Shown: positions 35,685-47,570, counted from the first letter of the stretch. The stretch: DNA of 64,000 bases from Lunularia cruciata (GCA_948567375.1 OX419755.1:74918931-74982930); one strand, 5' to 3'. Numbers and translations are program-made. Notes: a model not told the origin generated them from the letters alone.

Positions 35685-36870
35685 TCAAGCACATCAAGGA
35701 CATAGCCATTGTCCTTGAGGAACCACCATGAGTGGAGTCAAACATGTCATATGTCATCCTCTTGAACAACTATCACACACTAAAATAATAGCAATTTTAC
35801 TAGAAGAGCCATATAACATACATTACAAGCTTGCACATACAATTCCCAGGCTTGGGTCCATAGCGCCATCAATGTTTGAGAGGTGGCATGGTACACAAGT
35901 TCATACATGATACTTCCAAATAACACCATCATGTCCTTCTAACATGAGTACTCTAGAAGCCAAAACCTCATGCACACTCAAGTTAGTAAAACAAGTACTC
36001 ACATCAAATATCATTGGTGCAATATTTTATATTTATATTTATATTTATATTTATATTTATATTTATATTATATTTACCAAAATGAATCAATAGATCAAGG
36101 GTCTATAACCTCCTCCTTGAATAATAGCATAGCGTAAGGTATCCTTTGTTGAGCAATCACTAAGTTCTCAAAGGCAAATGACATCACTCTCCAAAAGTTC
36201 TTTGCACATTGAGAACATGCTCTCACCCATGCATTTGCACATCCAAGTCCAAAACTACAATAGCATCACAATGAATGGCTAGAAGTAAATTTAGATCTTT
36301 ACCATAGAGTAGAAAGTAAGGAGAGAAAGAAATGCTAAGGAGGTTTTCCTATTGAACAAATAGCACATGACCAACTAAGGTAGTTGGAAATCTCAATCTC
36401 CCAAGTGGCCTCTCTACAAACCATACTTCTGCAATCCTTTCTTTATTGTTTGAACTACTTTCTCTACAAAACCATCTACCTCAAGGTGATCTGAAGAGGT
36501 AGTATGGTGATCAAGGCCTTAAAGACACACAAGACTTAAACTCTCCTAATAACTCTATACCTTGATCAATCAAGACCTTGGTTGGCGCACCAAAATGACT
36601 AAGAACCCAATCTATGAATGAATAATTTGTCCCTTAACTTGACCTGTTAGAAAATGCCACCAACTCAATCCACTTGGAGAAGTATTCTACAATAACCAAA
36701 ACATATTGATCTTCCTTAAAGGATGGTATATAGATATATTGATCTTCCTTCCTTGATGGTATATAGATCTTCCTTAAAGGTCCCACCAACCTAAAAATCC
36801 CAAAGGTATCATGCCCACTACCCTAGGTGTACTCTTTCTTGTGATGAGATCCACCACAAGTCCAATAAGC
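35685..36870 (-). mobile_element. Ty3/gypsy pol relic: integrase, C-terminal region and PHD finger
   Basis: On the minus strand the integrase core is readable: EYFSKWIELVAF, then HFGAPTKVLIDQGIELLGE (second catalytic Asp), then DHHTTSSDHLEVDGFVEKVV (catalytic Glu region), then SPYFLLYGKD. The C-terminal part follows with VLMLEGHDGVIWKYHV and CHLSNIDGAMDPSLGIV. In the same frame a PHD-type zinc finger closes the protein at 35822-35688, with VCDSCSRG, HMTCLTPL and VPQGQWLCP around the Cys/His ligands. Several stops sit where Trp or Arg is expected, and an ATTTAT microsatellite (36025-36073) interrupts the middle. RT and RNase H were not found upstream, and no paired LTRs were seen. The element is dead. 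Confidence 0.85.
36025..36073 (+). repeat. ATTTAT microsatellite inside gypsy relic
   Basis: About seven tandem copies of a hexanucleotide lie within the region corresponding to the post-integrase part of pol. Confidence 0.95.
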
Positions 36871-37340
36871 AACACTAACACTAACACTAATTGGCTATTG
36901 TTGACCAAAAAATAAAGGCAAGGACCTAGGTGCACTAGGCCCTCCACTCACACTGTAAGATTAGACCTATCCACTCTGCCCTCAAAAGACAACATAGTGT
37001 GGTGCACTTTGTTGCACTCTAGAGGAAGTAATAGCTATGGATGAAGTCTCCCTACCAAATCAAAATGTCACCATTCTTTCCTCCACTATGTTGAGCTTAA
37101 TGCGCTCAACCAAACCAAAGACCACCACTTGGTTTAGTAGAATGAAACAATGTATCATCACATACTTTACATCACAACTCACTATCAAATATCCCATACC
37201 AAAATTGGATAGCATATGCCTCTATAACTCCTTGAGTGAAATTGATCAGCCATCTCATGCAAGTGTATGTCTGGCATTAAGACCTCTCTAACTTTTTATT
37301 GGAACCTTCTTGCAAACTCTTTAGCTTGTTAGTCCATACT

Positions 37341-37941
37341 TGGAATGTTCCAAAGATAGGAGAATCCACCAAAAAGAAACACAAGAGAAGAAACACTAGG
37401 CTTTAGCTCTCAATACTCCAATCCCCCCAAAGGAGCACCTTGTCTTTATTATATAGCAAGGAGGATCCTCTCAAAGGGAACTCTACTTTTGGATCAAATA
37501 TATGGATTGGTGACCTATCAGCAACTCCACCCTTAGATTAGTTGTATGGATGGGTGACATGTTGATCCCCGTCCTATCTAGTTGGTCAAACAAGTTTGAC
37601 CAGAGAGAATCTTTAGAGAATCTTCCTATGTGAAGCTTAGAACATCATGGGTGAGGTACTATTGGAAAGCTCTCAATGACATGGACATGGGGGAGAAGGT
37701 ACTGCCTTATACTTCTAAAGGGGAGGGGAATCTATCCAATTTTGAGGCCTAATTCATTTGTTTAAGCATCCAAAATTAACATTGAAGTTTTCAAGGTGTT
37801 TTCGGCCTTTGCTTCATGAGTGGAAGTACTCTTTTGGTGACACCTTTGTCCAATCTACTTAGGATATGATATATAAAATCCTTCTAGATATTACCAAACC
37901 AATTTCACCTCTAGATAATATGTCTAGCTAATGGTATTACA
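37341..37941 (-). mobile_element. Solo LTR, family A, copy 1, with perfect 5-bp target duplication
   Basis: This 601-bp repeat aligns throughout with 41082-41680 and 63740-64000. It starts TGGAATGTTC and ends GGTATTACA, and is flanked on both sides by ATACT (37336-37340 and 37942-37946). No primer-binding site, polypurine tract or coding sequence adjoins it, so it is a solo LTR. A TATATAATAAAG-like core promoter/poly(A) block on the minus strand lies about 490 bases from the minus-strand start, which favours minus orientation. Confidence 0.85.
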
Positions 37942-38069
37942 ATACTCCTTGGTAGTTCTACCTCAAGCATTGGAAGAACTCTACCATGGTATTATATCAC
38001 CTCTTGCAATAGTACCTCCACTAATAGAAGCACCATCTTCATTAGTACACCTCCACTAAATACACCAAT

Positions 38070-38514
38070 TGTAATAATTTGGAGTTAGCAAATGAGTTAG
38101 TAGAAGCTAATGAGTTAGGAGTCTAAGCTAAATATAGCAAAAAGAAGTAGAACTAGCCTAAAAATGTGCTAGAAGCATCAAGAAAGCTTGAGTAGAATAT
38201 TTTAGAAGCACACATGAAGCTTATTGGTGAGAAGCTTCTATGAACTTTCCAAGAGTAGAGGGACTTGTATGCCAAGTTGAAGGTTAGCTTAGCTTGTATG
38301 CCAAATAAACAATTACCTTAGCTTGCACTCCAAGTAAGGTGGCTCTTAGAAGGAACTTTCACTGGAAGCTAATTGGGAGACTTATACTTAGGTTATCTAT
38401 AAATACTCAAGCCAAGCTCAAGCTAATCATTTGGATTTTTCTCCACTTGAGAATACTAATGTGATATTTCACTCTGATCTTCCATTCTCCTATTTTTCTC
38501 ATTGACTTTTTGCA
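38070..38514 (+). mobile_element. Solo LTR, family B, plus orientation
   Basis: It starts TGTAATAATTTGGAGTTAGC and ends TTTTTGCA, and is homologous to the minus strand of 62862-63273. Shared blocks include TTAGCTTAGCTTG, TATAAATACT and CTTCCATTCTCCTATTT. A TATA box TATAAATA lies at 38398-38405. Flanks CCAAT and TTAAT are only partly alike, so the target duplication is decayed or the borders are a few bases off. No internal element sequence adjoins it. Confidence 0.7.
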
Positions 38515-38589
38515 TTAATGCTACTAAAGTTAGAACTCATACATATAGTTCGTCTACCTCTAGAAACCAAGGTTGAAATGATAGAGATG

Positions 38590-39888
38590 TAATTTGGAGA
38601 CCATACTGTCTCCATAACTCAATCTTCTCCAAGTTTGATCTCTTGATCTCATGGTTATCATCCATAAATATTTGCTTTGCCTCATTCTTCTTCTTCTCTA
38701 CTTCTATAAGGTATCTCTATTTCTCAATCTTTGCAACTTTTTGTGCTTTTACCTTTGCTATCTTGCAATTCTCCCAAGTGTCTACATACTCAATTTTCCA
38801 TTTAATATGTGATTGTTAATCTTGTGACAAAGTAGCAAGAGAAGGAGTTTTCTTTGAATTTACTTTGGAAATCTTTCTTCTCTTATTGGATTCACTCTCT
38901 CCTTCTTTAAATGCATTTTTCCTCTTTTGGTCTCACTTTTGGTCTTTCATTTTCATCTCTTGATAGTATATACTTAAATCCTATTCTCAATGATGGTGCA
39001 ATATCTTCACATGTTCTCATTCTTATATGTCTTAGAATCATTGCATGCTCTACTCCACTCTCCTCTTCAAATTGTGTGGATCTAATCCTTGGGTACTTGG
39101 CATGGCATAGAATTTATGCCATGCAAATGGCATATATTCTACCCTAGACTCAAAATCTCTTCTTCTTCATTGGTGGACTGAAAATTTCCTCCATTCTCTC
39201 CATGAGGCTTCACATGAGGCTCCATTGGAGTCTTGTTGACCCCCTCTACCTCAAGTATATGAACTTGACACTTGTCTCCATCACCTATATTTTCAAGAAC
39301 ACTCACACTAATACTCACCAATATTAGAGGAGAAATATTTGCATGACCTCCAAATGTGAGATCCATGTGATCAAAGTAGTAGCATATGTGATTCATCTTA
39401 TCTTCCAAAGTTTTCCATCCATGCTTGTACTCTTTGTCTATGATATCTTCCCTTGTACTTTTGTTCTTCCAATCCTTTGCTTCCTTGTAGGATTTCATGT
39501 ACAATGCATATTTCTTGTACAATTTATCTCTAGTCAATGAAGGTGGAAACTCTCTCCCATGCCAAACTAAAAATGAACCCATGTGACTGAAAGTATAGCT
39601 TTTCTGAACTAGCTTCTTGCAAGTACTACCATGAATTTGTGCAAAATGCACCTCATCATCCAAATAATCAAGTATTTATGCATAATGATGAGAAATCATA
39701 TGAAACCTATCATCCTCACCTTTTCTACATTTGTTACTTGAACTTGATGTCAACAAGGTTGAAACCATTTTGAAAAGATCTTGAAACTTGATTGATGGTG
39801 AGCAAACCAAATCCTTAGCTATAATAAAATCATTAGCTATTACCAAATCATGAGTGGAATGAATGGAAATAGAATGGTGAGTTGAAAG
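38590..39888 (-). pseudogene. Decayed minus-strand gene, probably transposon-encoded, Lys/Glu-rich C-terminus
   Basis: From 39888 down to 39139 one minus-strand frame runs about 250 codons with a single stop at 39676-39678. It contains KNKSTREDIIDKEYKHGWKT and HICYYFDHMDLTFGGHANIS. Beyond the stop at 39139 the frame continues, stop-ridden, through Lys/Glu-rich strings such as NKRRKISKVNSKK to about 38590. The 5' part is cut by the hAT element and seems to continue in frame on the far side, from 43162 upward (NSKSYFSSTHSAHHSISIHS across the junction). The layout (trihelix-like middle, charged coiled C-terminus) recalls the Myb-like protein of Harbinger-type elements, but this is only a guess. 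Confidence 0.5.
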
Positions 39889-40634
39889 CAAGGTTAATAC
39901 ACGATGGTTTTTACAAATGGTTTTTTTATTTATTTATAGAATCCACTTTTCCATATATTTTTCAAATATATTTAGCAAATAAAATTTTTTTTGGTTTTAA
40001 TTGTTACTAATGAACTTTAATTATTAAAAGATCATCAATGGACAAGGAAGTTTAGGGGTTTAGGTTGTAAGACCATTAATAGACCAAAAGGACTTAGGGT
40101 TAGGGTCTAGGATGCCTCATCGGTATCAATCATTACTTTCAATTACAATTTTGTGTTGATCATGTAGGAGCCCATTTCCTCAACAAGGAATTAAAATTGA
40201 ATTGATCTTTCATTGAAGAATAAAATAGAGGATTCATAAGTCACAAAGTTTTGGTTGAAAAAGCACAACCATTTATGGTTTCCAATGGAGAAGCTACATT
40301 AACTTCACAATCTTTATCTCAAAATGTCATTGAAGTGGAGAAAGATATTTCATTTTTAAAAAATGAGGTCAAGATTTGGCTACAATGTGGTCCCTATTGT
40401 CAAATAAATTAGATCCCAATTTTGGCCAGAAATCTAGATGCAAACATGGCCAATATATTGTACTACACCATAGAAATAGAAAGGTTGTGAAAAGGATCTC
40501 AATCACTATGACAAGTTTAAGAAGTCTATGAAGGAGTTACCAACATCATATTATCCTTATTAGCTTGTGATGCATGGTTTGAAGAAGTCTACTTCATCAA
40601 GTTGTAACTCTATACTTATTGGTTGCATGCAATA

Positions 40635-42905
40635 GAGTGACATGCGGTCATTTGGTTGCACTAAGTTGTTTGATAAGGAGTTAGAATTGTTTCAAGAACA
40701 GGTTGCAATGCATTACTTCATGATAGGTTATGCTTTCTTTTGCATTGAAGAGCATCACCTATTAGATGCTCTAAAGCTACTCTGGCCATATGTGAAATTG
40801 CCTTCATGGAAGGACTTGGCAAGTAAGTTGCTTGATGTATGCTACCTTAAAGTCAAGTGCAAGGTTGAAATGATTGTTTCATAAGGAACTTTTGATTGTC
40901 AAACAAGTGATGGTTGGTCAAATTTGAAAATGAACTAATAATAAACTATATAATGGTTTCACCAAAAGTTAACCTCTTTCTTCAATTTCTCAATACCAGT
41001 GAACAAGCACACAATTCCAAGTGTCTATTTAAGAACACAAGTCATGTTATCATGAATACTCCTAACAATGTGTTGGGATGTTGTAATGTTCTGAGGAAAG
41101 AGAACCCCCAAGAGAAAACCTAGAACAAAAAACACAGCTTCACACTCAAAACTCCGATGCCTCAAAGGAGTACCTTGGCTTTATTATATAGCAAAGAGGA
41201 TTTCTTCAAAGGAAGCTCCACCCTTAGATCAGATACATGGATTGGTGACATATCAGCAAGATCTACCCTAAGATTAGTTGCATGCATGGGTGACATGAGT
41301 GTTCTTGTCCTATCTGGTTGGTCAAACAAGCTTTGACCAAAAAGAATCTTTAGGGAAATTTCTTGTAAGAATCTCAAAATTGCATAGGGTGAGGTACCAT
41401 TGGAAAGCTCTCAATGAGACAAACAAGTTGGGAGGGAAGGCCAACCTTCACTCTTCTCTTTAAATAAATTTTCACAGTTTCAAGGTCTAATTCACCCCGT
41501 TGGGCCTCCAAAATTGGCTTTGAAGTTTTCAAGCTATTTTTGGCTTTTGCCCTATTAGTAGAAGTACTCTTTTGGTGATATCTTTATCTGATCTTCTTAG
41601 TCCATCACATATAACATCCTTCCATATGTTACCAAGCCAATTTTTGACTCTAGGTAATATGTCTAGATATTGGTATTTCATATGTTCATTGGAAAATGCT
41701 ACCACAAATAAGTTAGCTTGGACAATGTTGGAGAAGCAATACCCTTCAAAATATTTCTATGGTTGTGTATCTCATGGCCTTCATCTATTTGACAAGAACA
41801 TCTTTGATGCAACAAAGGCAAGTAGGGTTGAGAGATTTATGATTATCCTAATGTGTACCCATTCATGCTTGCTGAAGTTTGTTGAGGCATGTAAAGATAT
41901 TGTGATATTCTTTCATAATCATCATCTCTCAAAATAACATCTGCAAAAAGTGTTCAAAGATGCAAATCTTTGTAATCTTGTCACTCTAGCTTCCACACAA
42001 TGAGGCACTCTACATTGTTGATTTGCTTCATTACTTGCAATTGAGAAGATTATACAATCTTTGGTTCATACCCATGACTTTATAAGTGGAAGCAGTAAAC
42101 AAAAGGAGGCCAAGATGTTGATCTATCTGACAAACCACTTGCTCTGATGATTTTGTGTCACTCTTGAAGAAGAGTATTGCTAGTTTAGAGCTTCTCAATG
42201 CTACCATTCAATTCTATCAATCTAATAGTGTACTTGTTAGTGAGATATTTCAAATTGTTTCCTTGAAGTTGGTTGATGCATTAAATTTTTTGCCAATGAT
42301 AACCACCAATGAAAGATTACATTTGTTGAAATTGAGTCAATTATGATTCAATTTTATGTATGAACTTGCTCATAGAATTGGCTATCTTTTAGATCCAAGA
42401 TATGTTGGTGTAGGAATGCCTAACCTAATTTTTATGACAATTGAGGATCAGATTTATACAATTTCATTGCAAGATGATACCGTACCAATGTAAGATATGC
42501 ATGAAATTATATACTAAGAATACATAAGTTTTAGTATCTTTGCTTTGCATTGACTAGCTCAAACCGCTGCACTTATTGCCTTGCAAATGCTCAAGGAATT
42601 CAAGGTATATGGTTATGAGTCTTGGATGTCCCAAGGAACTAAGTGGCCCATTCTTCAAAAGCTAGTTCACCACATCTTCACATTGGTGATATCAAGTACT
42701 ACATTAGAATGAAATTTCCCCACCTTTGGTTTCATTTGTTCAAAATTATGGAATACCCTCTCACTTGATGTTGTCATCAAGTTGGTGTACATCAAGATAA
42801 ACAATGTGCAGTTCACCATGCAAACAGAGATTAGCTTTAAGTGCATCTTTGATGATGACTATTCATCCGAGATTGAGTTGATTATTAGCAATGAGAAGTG
42901 AGCAT
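40635..42905 (+). pseudogene. hAT transposase pseudogene
   Basis: This is the coding part of the transposon. The first intact frame (40642-40884) holds the DUF659-like start. A stop at 40882 is followed in the same frame by the TSDGWSN segment, and a second frame (40914-41081) carries the YMVSPK block up to the LTR. After the LTR, 41683-41937 encodes the NATTNK to NHHLSK part. Fragments at about 42350-42420 (LLDPRY) and 42540-42905 (dimerisation domain) complete it. The N-terminal BED zinc finger expected in this family was not found. Part of the DDE triad cannot be placed because of frameshifts. Confidence 0.8.
41082..41680 (-). mobile_element. Solo LTR, family A, copy 2, inserted in the hAT transposase
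   Basis: This 599-bp copy begins TGTAATGTTC and ends GGTATTTCA. The flanks are GATGT (41077-41081) and TATGT (41681-41685), a 5-bp target duplication with one change. The TATATAATAAAG block on the minus strand lies at about 41192-41180. The hAT reading frame resumes on the other side in register, which confirms the borders independently. Confidence 0.88.
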
Positions 42906-43161
42906 GGAAAACTTGCCAATCACCAAGTTTTGCTTCAATGTAATACAATCTTCTATTAGAGTAGTTCTTGGTATACCATTATCTAAATATATTATCAATT
43001 TTACTATGTGAAATAATCAATCATTGAAATACTTATCAAATATGAATAAAAACCATAAAACCATTTTCAATAAAAACCTTTAAAACTAGTGGGTTTTTGT
43101 TGGAATAAAAACCATTGACCACTTCTCTAACACACACAATCAATGGTTTTTTCCAACCTTG

Positions 43162-44261
43162 GCTGAATGGGTAGAGGAGAAATAGGATTTGGAGTTGTAA
43201 TGTATTGATTGCAAAGGGAATAGGCAAAGGAAGGATCTTCTATTGATTTCACTATTGATTTAAATGAAAATCTAGATAGATTGGGTTAATTGCTTCTAAG
43301 CATGTTGAGCTTCTAGGCGGAGTGCACTTTGGTTCTTAACCAAACAACTTCTAGGTGGCCAGTGCTTCAGCTTATAATCAAGCCTTACTCAAATTTCTTG
43401 TATGCTTTGATTCTCTCACTCAAATTTCACGACTTCATCCTACTTCCATATTTTATGACTTCATCCTACTTCCACATTTTATGACTTCATCCTACTTTCA
43501 AATTTCACTACTTCATCTTACTCTCATCTTAGAGTAGAGAAGGAAGATTCAAATGAAAGCACAAAGGATTCCAATGCTTTCTTGGGAGTATGGGCCAATC
43601 TCTAGTCCCACCTTGCAGCCTATTGACACCTTTTACATCTTCTAATAGCTTCTATCTTAGCTTTAATTCTCATAAGCTCAATAGATATGACACTTTATGT
43701 CTTGAAGTTGAGAGTCCTTTCATTAGTGATTGTATTAGTGCAAGACTTCAATAGTAAAGTATGTGATCTGCCCAATAATCATTCAAAATTGAAACCTTCC
43801 ATATTTATACCAATGTGTCTCGGTGGAGTTTGGGAGAGTGTGGAGACGGGAGAGAAGAGGGTGAGATATGAGAGGAAAGATATAGTTTCTAAGGGCTCTC
43901 TAGCATATAACACTTGATTAAATAGTAGATTCTATTCATTTTTCAATTTTGGTTCCATGGGTACCTTGAATGAAGACTATGGAGAATTGAGTAGAAAGAT
44001 TTGTGGATTTTTAGGTTTTTAAGGGTTTAGAGTGATTATTACACATTGAGAGTGATAGGTTTGGAGTTCCTAATTTAAGTCTCTTGGTATTCATGTTATA
44101 GTTCCATGAGAACTCATTTTGAAAATTTTAGAGATGGGAATTGAAAATTAAGAGAATTTATAGTTTTTAGGGTTTGGAGAGATAGTATTTACTCACGTGA
44201 GTTTGGATATGAAGGGTTGTGGTTTTGCAAGTATGGGAAGAGATGGAGCAGTGCATCATAT
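43162..44261. other. Older repeat flank and AT-rich spacer
   Basis: The first hundred bases seem to be the displaced 5' part of the minus-strand gene cut by the hAT element. A 26-bp tandem repeat lies at 43431-43525. The rest up to the retroelement has only short frames and no recognisable gene. Confidence 0.45.
43431..43525 (+). repeat. 26-bp tandem repeat, about 3.6 copies
   Basis: Units of GACTTCATCCTACTTCCATA plus TTTTAT start at 43431, 43457, 43483 and 43509 with small changes. Confidence 0.85.
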
Positions 44262-44383
44262 GTTATTATTATTATTCTTGTACTAGCCATGGCTACACAT
44301 TCCCATGTGGGGTTGCCTAGAGCAACTCAAGATACACCATGCCGAGTGTGCCACTGACATTTACCTTGCAAAGGGTAAAGACC

Positions 44384-44421
44384 TGTGCATCCTTCCCACA
44401 TCTATGTGGGAAGGATGCACA
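44384..44421. repeat. Perfect 18-bp inverted repeat in retroelement 5' part
   Basis: TGTGCATCCTTCCCACAT (44384-44401) and its exact reverse complement (44404-44421) are separated by CT. In copy 2 the matching region (near 15900) keeps a degraded version. Confidence 0.95.
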
Positions 44422-47410
44422 AGGACCACTTGGGATGCTCACATGAGGCAAGAAATTGCATAAACAGTAGTAACACTCAGGATTATGCACGCTTCCTCTA
44501 TCCTTTCGTTGACTATTCTAGGGATACCAATCGAGTTGTGGGAGTGGTTAGTTTCTTAGGCAGGTTGCATTTTGGTGTTATTTGAGACTAGTTTTCTATA
44601 TCCACGTCTATTCTATACGCTACCTTATACACTCCATGATGAGACTAGATAGGCTTTTTGCCTAGTACTTGATCATTTGGCATGGGATTCCTTGGATGGG
44701 TTAGCATGGTTCCTATTCCTCTTACCTCCTTGATGGTGTCTTTGTTATGCTAGAGGGGGACATGCAAGGCATCGAGAGCTGGTAGCTAGATTTTGTTGAT
44801 TCTGAGTGGGGGATTGAGCGGTCCTAAAAGAGGAGTATGTCAGGGTTGTATGTTTTAGGAGATATATTTATCGCATGATACCATAGAGTCCACTTGATTA
44901 CAACAGTGTAGGACATTGGATCAGGCATGAGAGTTTAGGAGAGCAGCACGAGTGCTACACCCTTTGTCTATGGCTAGTCCTATTGAAAAGACTATCTCTT
45001 CCCTATGCTCACTACATCCTATGGCATGAGAGGGATTACCACTAGAGGTCTTAAATTATCAACTAGAGCAGCCTTTATGTCTTAATAGGTTGCTCTTACA
45101 CAAGCATTGTGCAATGCCACTCGCCTTTCCTCAAGAGGCTTGTCAAGGATGGTATGTAAGCATCTTAAAGATTCCTTTCAAGCACATGATCCTTCTAGTG
45201 GTTTTACTAAGTTGTTTCAGGTGGCTGTAGCAAAAGCAAAAGGAGATATTCCTATGTTTGTTAGTTAGGTGTTAGGTGCTAGTTGACTTCTTGCAATAGA
45301 GAAGGACATCGGAGGCATTAGATTGATTGCTATTGGAGAGATCTTTTTGCATTTGGTCAACCACACCATTGTCCTTCAACATCATTCTCACTTCTGATAG
45401 CACCTCTGTCCACATCAGTTTGGAGTAGCTACATCTAGAGGATGTGAGGTTATATCTTCAAGCATTAGAGCACTCCTAGATATTCATCCAGATGAGGTTG
45501 TCCTATAGGTGGATGTTAAGACCGCTTTTAATAGCATCTCACAAGCATTCATATTTAGAGAGCTTAGGGAAGCTAGTGGATCCTTGGCAAGTCTTATTCC
45601 TTTTTTGTTGTCTATTATGGCTCTCTTGCTTCTCTTTACTACCAGCACGGTTATTCATCGGAGGGAATCACCATCTTGGAGTCAATTGTTAGTACACATC
45701 AGGGAGATCCTTTAGGGGACCCTTATTTGCCATGGCTCACTTTAGAGCTCTCTTATCAACTACTTTGTCCATGCTAGGTTGTGTATTTCCTTCCTTGGTA
45801 GATTATACACACATCGTGGGCCTTGTAGATCAGACTAGCCAAGCCTTTGACCACTTGAATACAAAGCTACATCTAGTAGGCTTGAGAATCAAGGTGTCAA
45901 AGGTGCAAGGCATGGTCCCCTTTAGGTATCCCTCTCCACCTTGAGCTTCCAAAGGGGTGTATCATATCTACAAATAGACTACGTGTTCTTAGAGTGCCAA
46001 TAGGATCCAAAGATTTTATCACACGCTTCTTAGATGTTGCCCTTATAGAGGATATTCTCCATGTGGATGACCTCCTTTACTAGGAAATGTGCATGCGGCA
46101 TTTGGTATACTCTCCTCTAGTATTGCTTGGCAAGCAACTTACCTTTTCAACATAGTTCTACCCTCCTTGACCTTCCTATCACGTCACGTTTGAGCCTTTG
46201 ATAGGAGGATTATGGGAGTCTTTGGTGATATTATTGGACCAGGGACATTTGAGTTTGTGATAAGGGATTTGGCACATAGATAGACATCTTTATCAATCTT
46301 CTATGGAGAGACTGGCTTGCTATCTATGGAGGAGATGGCACTTAAACCATTTTTGGGTAGTTGGGCTCTCAATACCCCTACTTTCCTCTTGTTTTGTGGT
46401 TGTTGATAGGCCAGTTTTAGAGACTTATGTGATAGAGGTGGAGGACGGATCCTTTTCTCTCCAGATGTTATTGCGGCAAACGAGAGATGGTCTATCTTCA
46501 TGGGCATGCAAGGACCTTCCATCTTTTGCTTCACTATCATTAGATTGGACTAGAGGTTTACAGTCTTCCTTGATAGAGCAATAGTGTTAGCATACGCTAC
46601 ATTCTCTCTTAGTTGACTTGTCCATTCCTCAGGCTACTAGAGCATGTTTTTGCTCTTGCTCCAACAAGGGTGCGTGCTCTTGGATCTGAGCTTAACCGGG
46701 CATTAGGGCATTTTGACTTGCACAAGCTACTTTCTCTATAATGATGAGGTTTTACCTAGGTTTGGTCCACCTATTTGCATCTTCATTACTCACTTGTGAG
46801 TGTGGTTCTACACTAGATGCAGCAGCAGTCCATATGACACGGTATCCTTTTGGATGACAAAGGATAGCTACCCATGAGGTTATTAGGGACATAGTGCTTG
46901 CTATGGCGCAAGAGAGTGGATACTTGGCTTGGAGAGAGCGTCCGTATGCTTTGTAGACAACACGTGTCAGGGCAAACTTACACTTTGTCCACAATGATCA
47001 GGTGATAGTAGCGAATGTCATGGTTATAGACACTACACTTGATATAGTTTTGGAGGGAGTGATTACACATCTCCTTGGATGGATAGCAAATGCAGCACCA
47101 GCTCGCGAGCTCTCTAAGTATATGGGTATGGAACAAGGTCATCTCTTTGTTCCTGTAGCCTTGGAGTTATATGGAACGATGGACACAACATTCAACACAT
47201 TTGTCAAGGAGTGCACGAGAGCTTATCATGTTAGGCACCAAGGGTACCACTCTCATTCTCATACTTTGTAGCATATTTTAGACAATGTATGTCCGTTGCT
47301 CTATAGAGGGAAGTGGTTGGTGCAATCCATATGAGAGCAATCACACTAGGTGATGCTTCTTCGGATGCTCGGATTGTTTTGTTTGTAGACCGTACTAACT
47401 TGTATATCCG

Positions 47411-47570
47411 ATATCTTAGGTGCTATAGGGCAAATTTCTCATATCTACTCTATTGGTGTTTAGTCCTCTTTTGTCTCGCCCTTGTAAAGAATATCTTAGG
47501 TGCTATAGTGAAAATTCCTCATATCTACTCTATTGGGGCTTAGCTCTCTTTTGTCTCACCCTTGTAAAGG
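47411..47570 (+). repeat. 80-bp direct repeat at retroelement 3' end
   Basis: The unit ATATCTTAGGTGCTATAG... ending CCCTTGTAAAG begins at 47411 and again at 47491 with few differences. Confidence 0.9.

Larger units (their letters stand above)
39889..43161 (+). mobile_element. hAT-family DNA transposon with TIRs, split by a solo LTR
   Basis: The ends are CAAGGTT (39889) and AACCTTG (to 43161), with A/T-rich subterminal blocks sharing an AAAAACCAT-type motif. The flanks GTTGAAAG and GCTGAATG agree at 6 of 8 positions, as expected for an old 8-bp hAT duplication. The plus-strand transposase relic shows a DUF659-like region (YVKLPSWKDLASKLLDV, TSDGWSNLK, INYMVSPKVNLFL), the NATTNKLAW and YGCVSHGLHLF motifs, AHRIGYLLDPRYVG, and the C-terminal dimerisation motif FPTFGFICSKLWNTLSLD. 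Frameshifts and stops make it inactive. The LTR at 41082-41680 sits between the DUF659-like part and NATTNK. Without the LTR and one target copy the frame is continuous across the junction. Confidence 0.88.
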
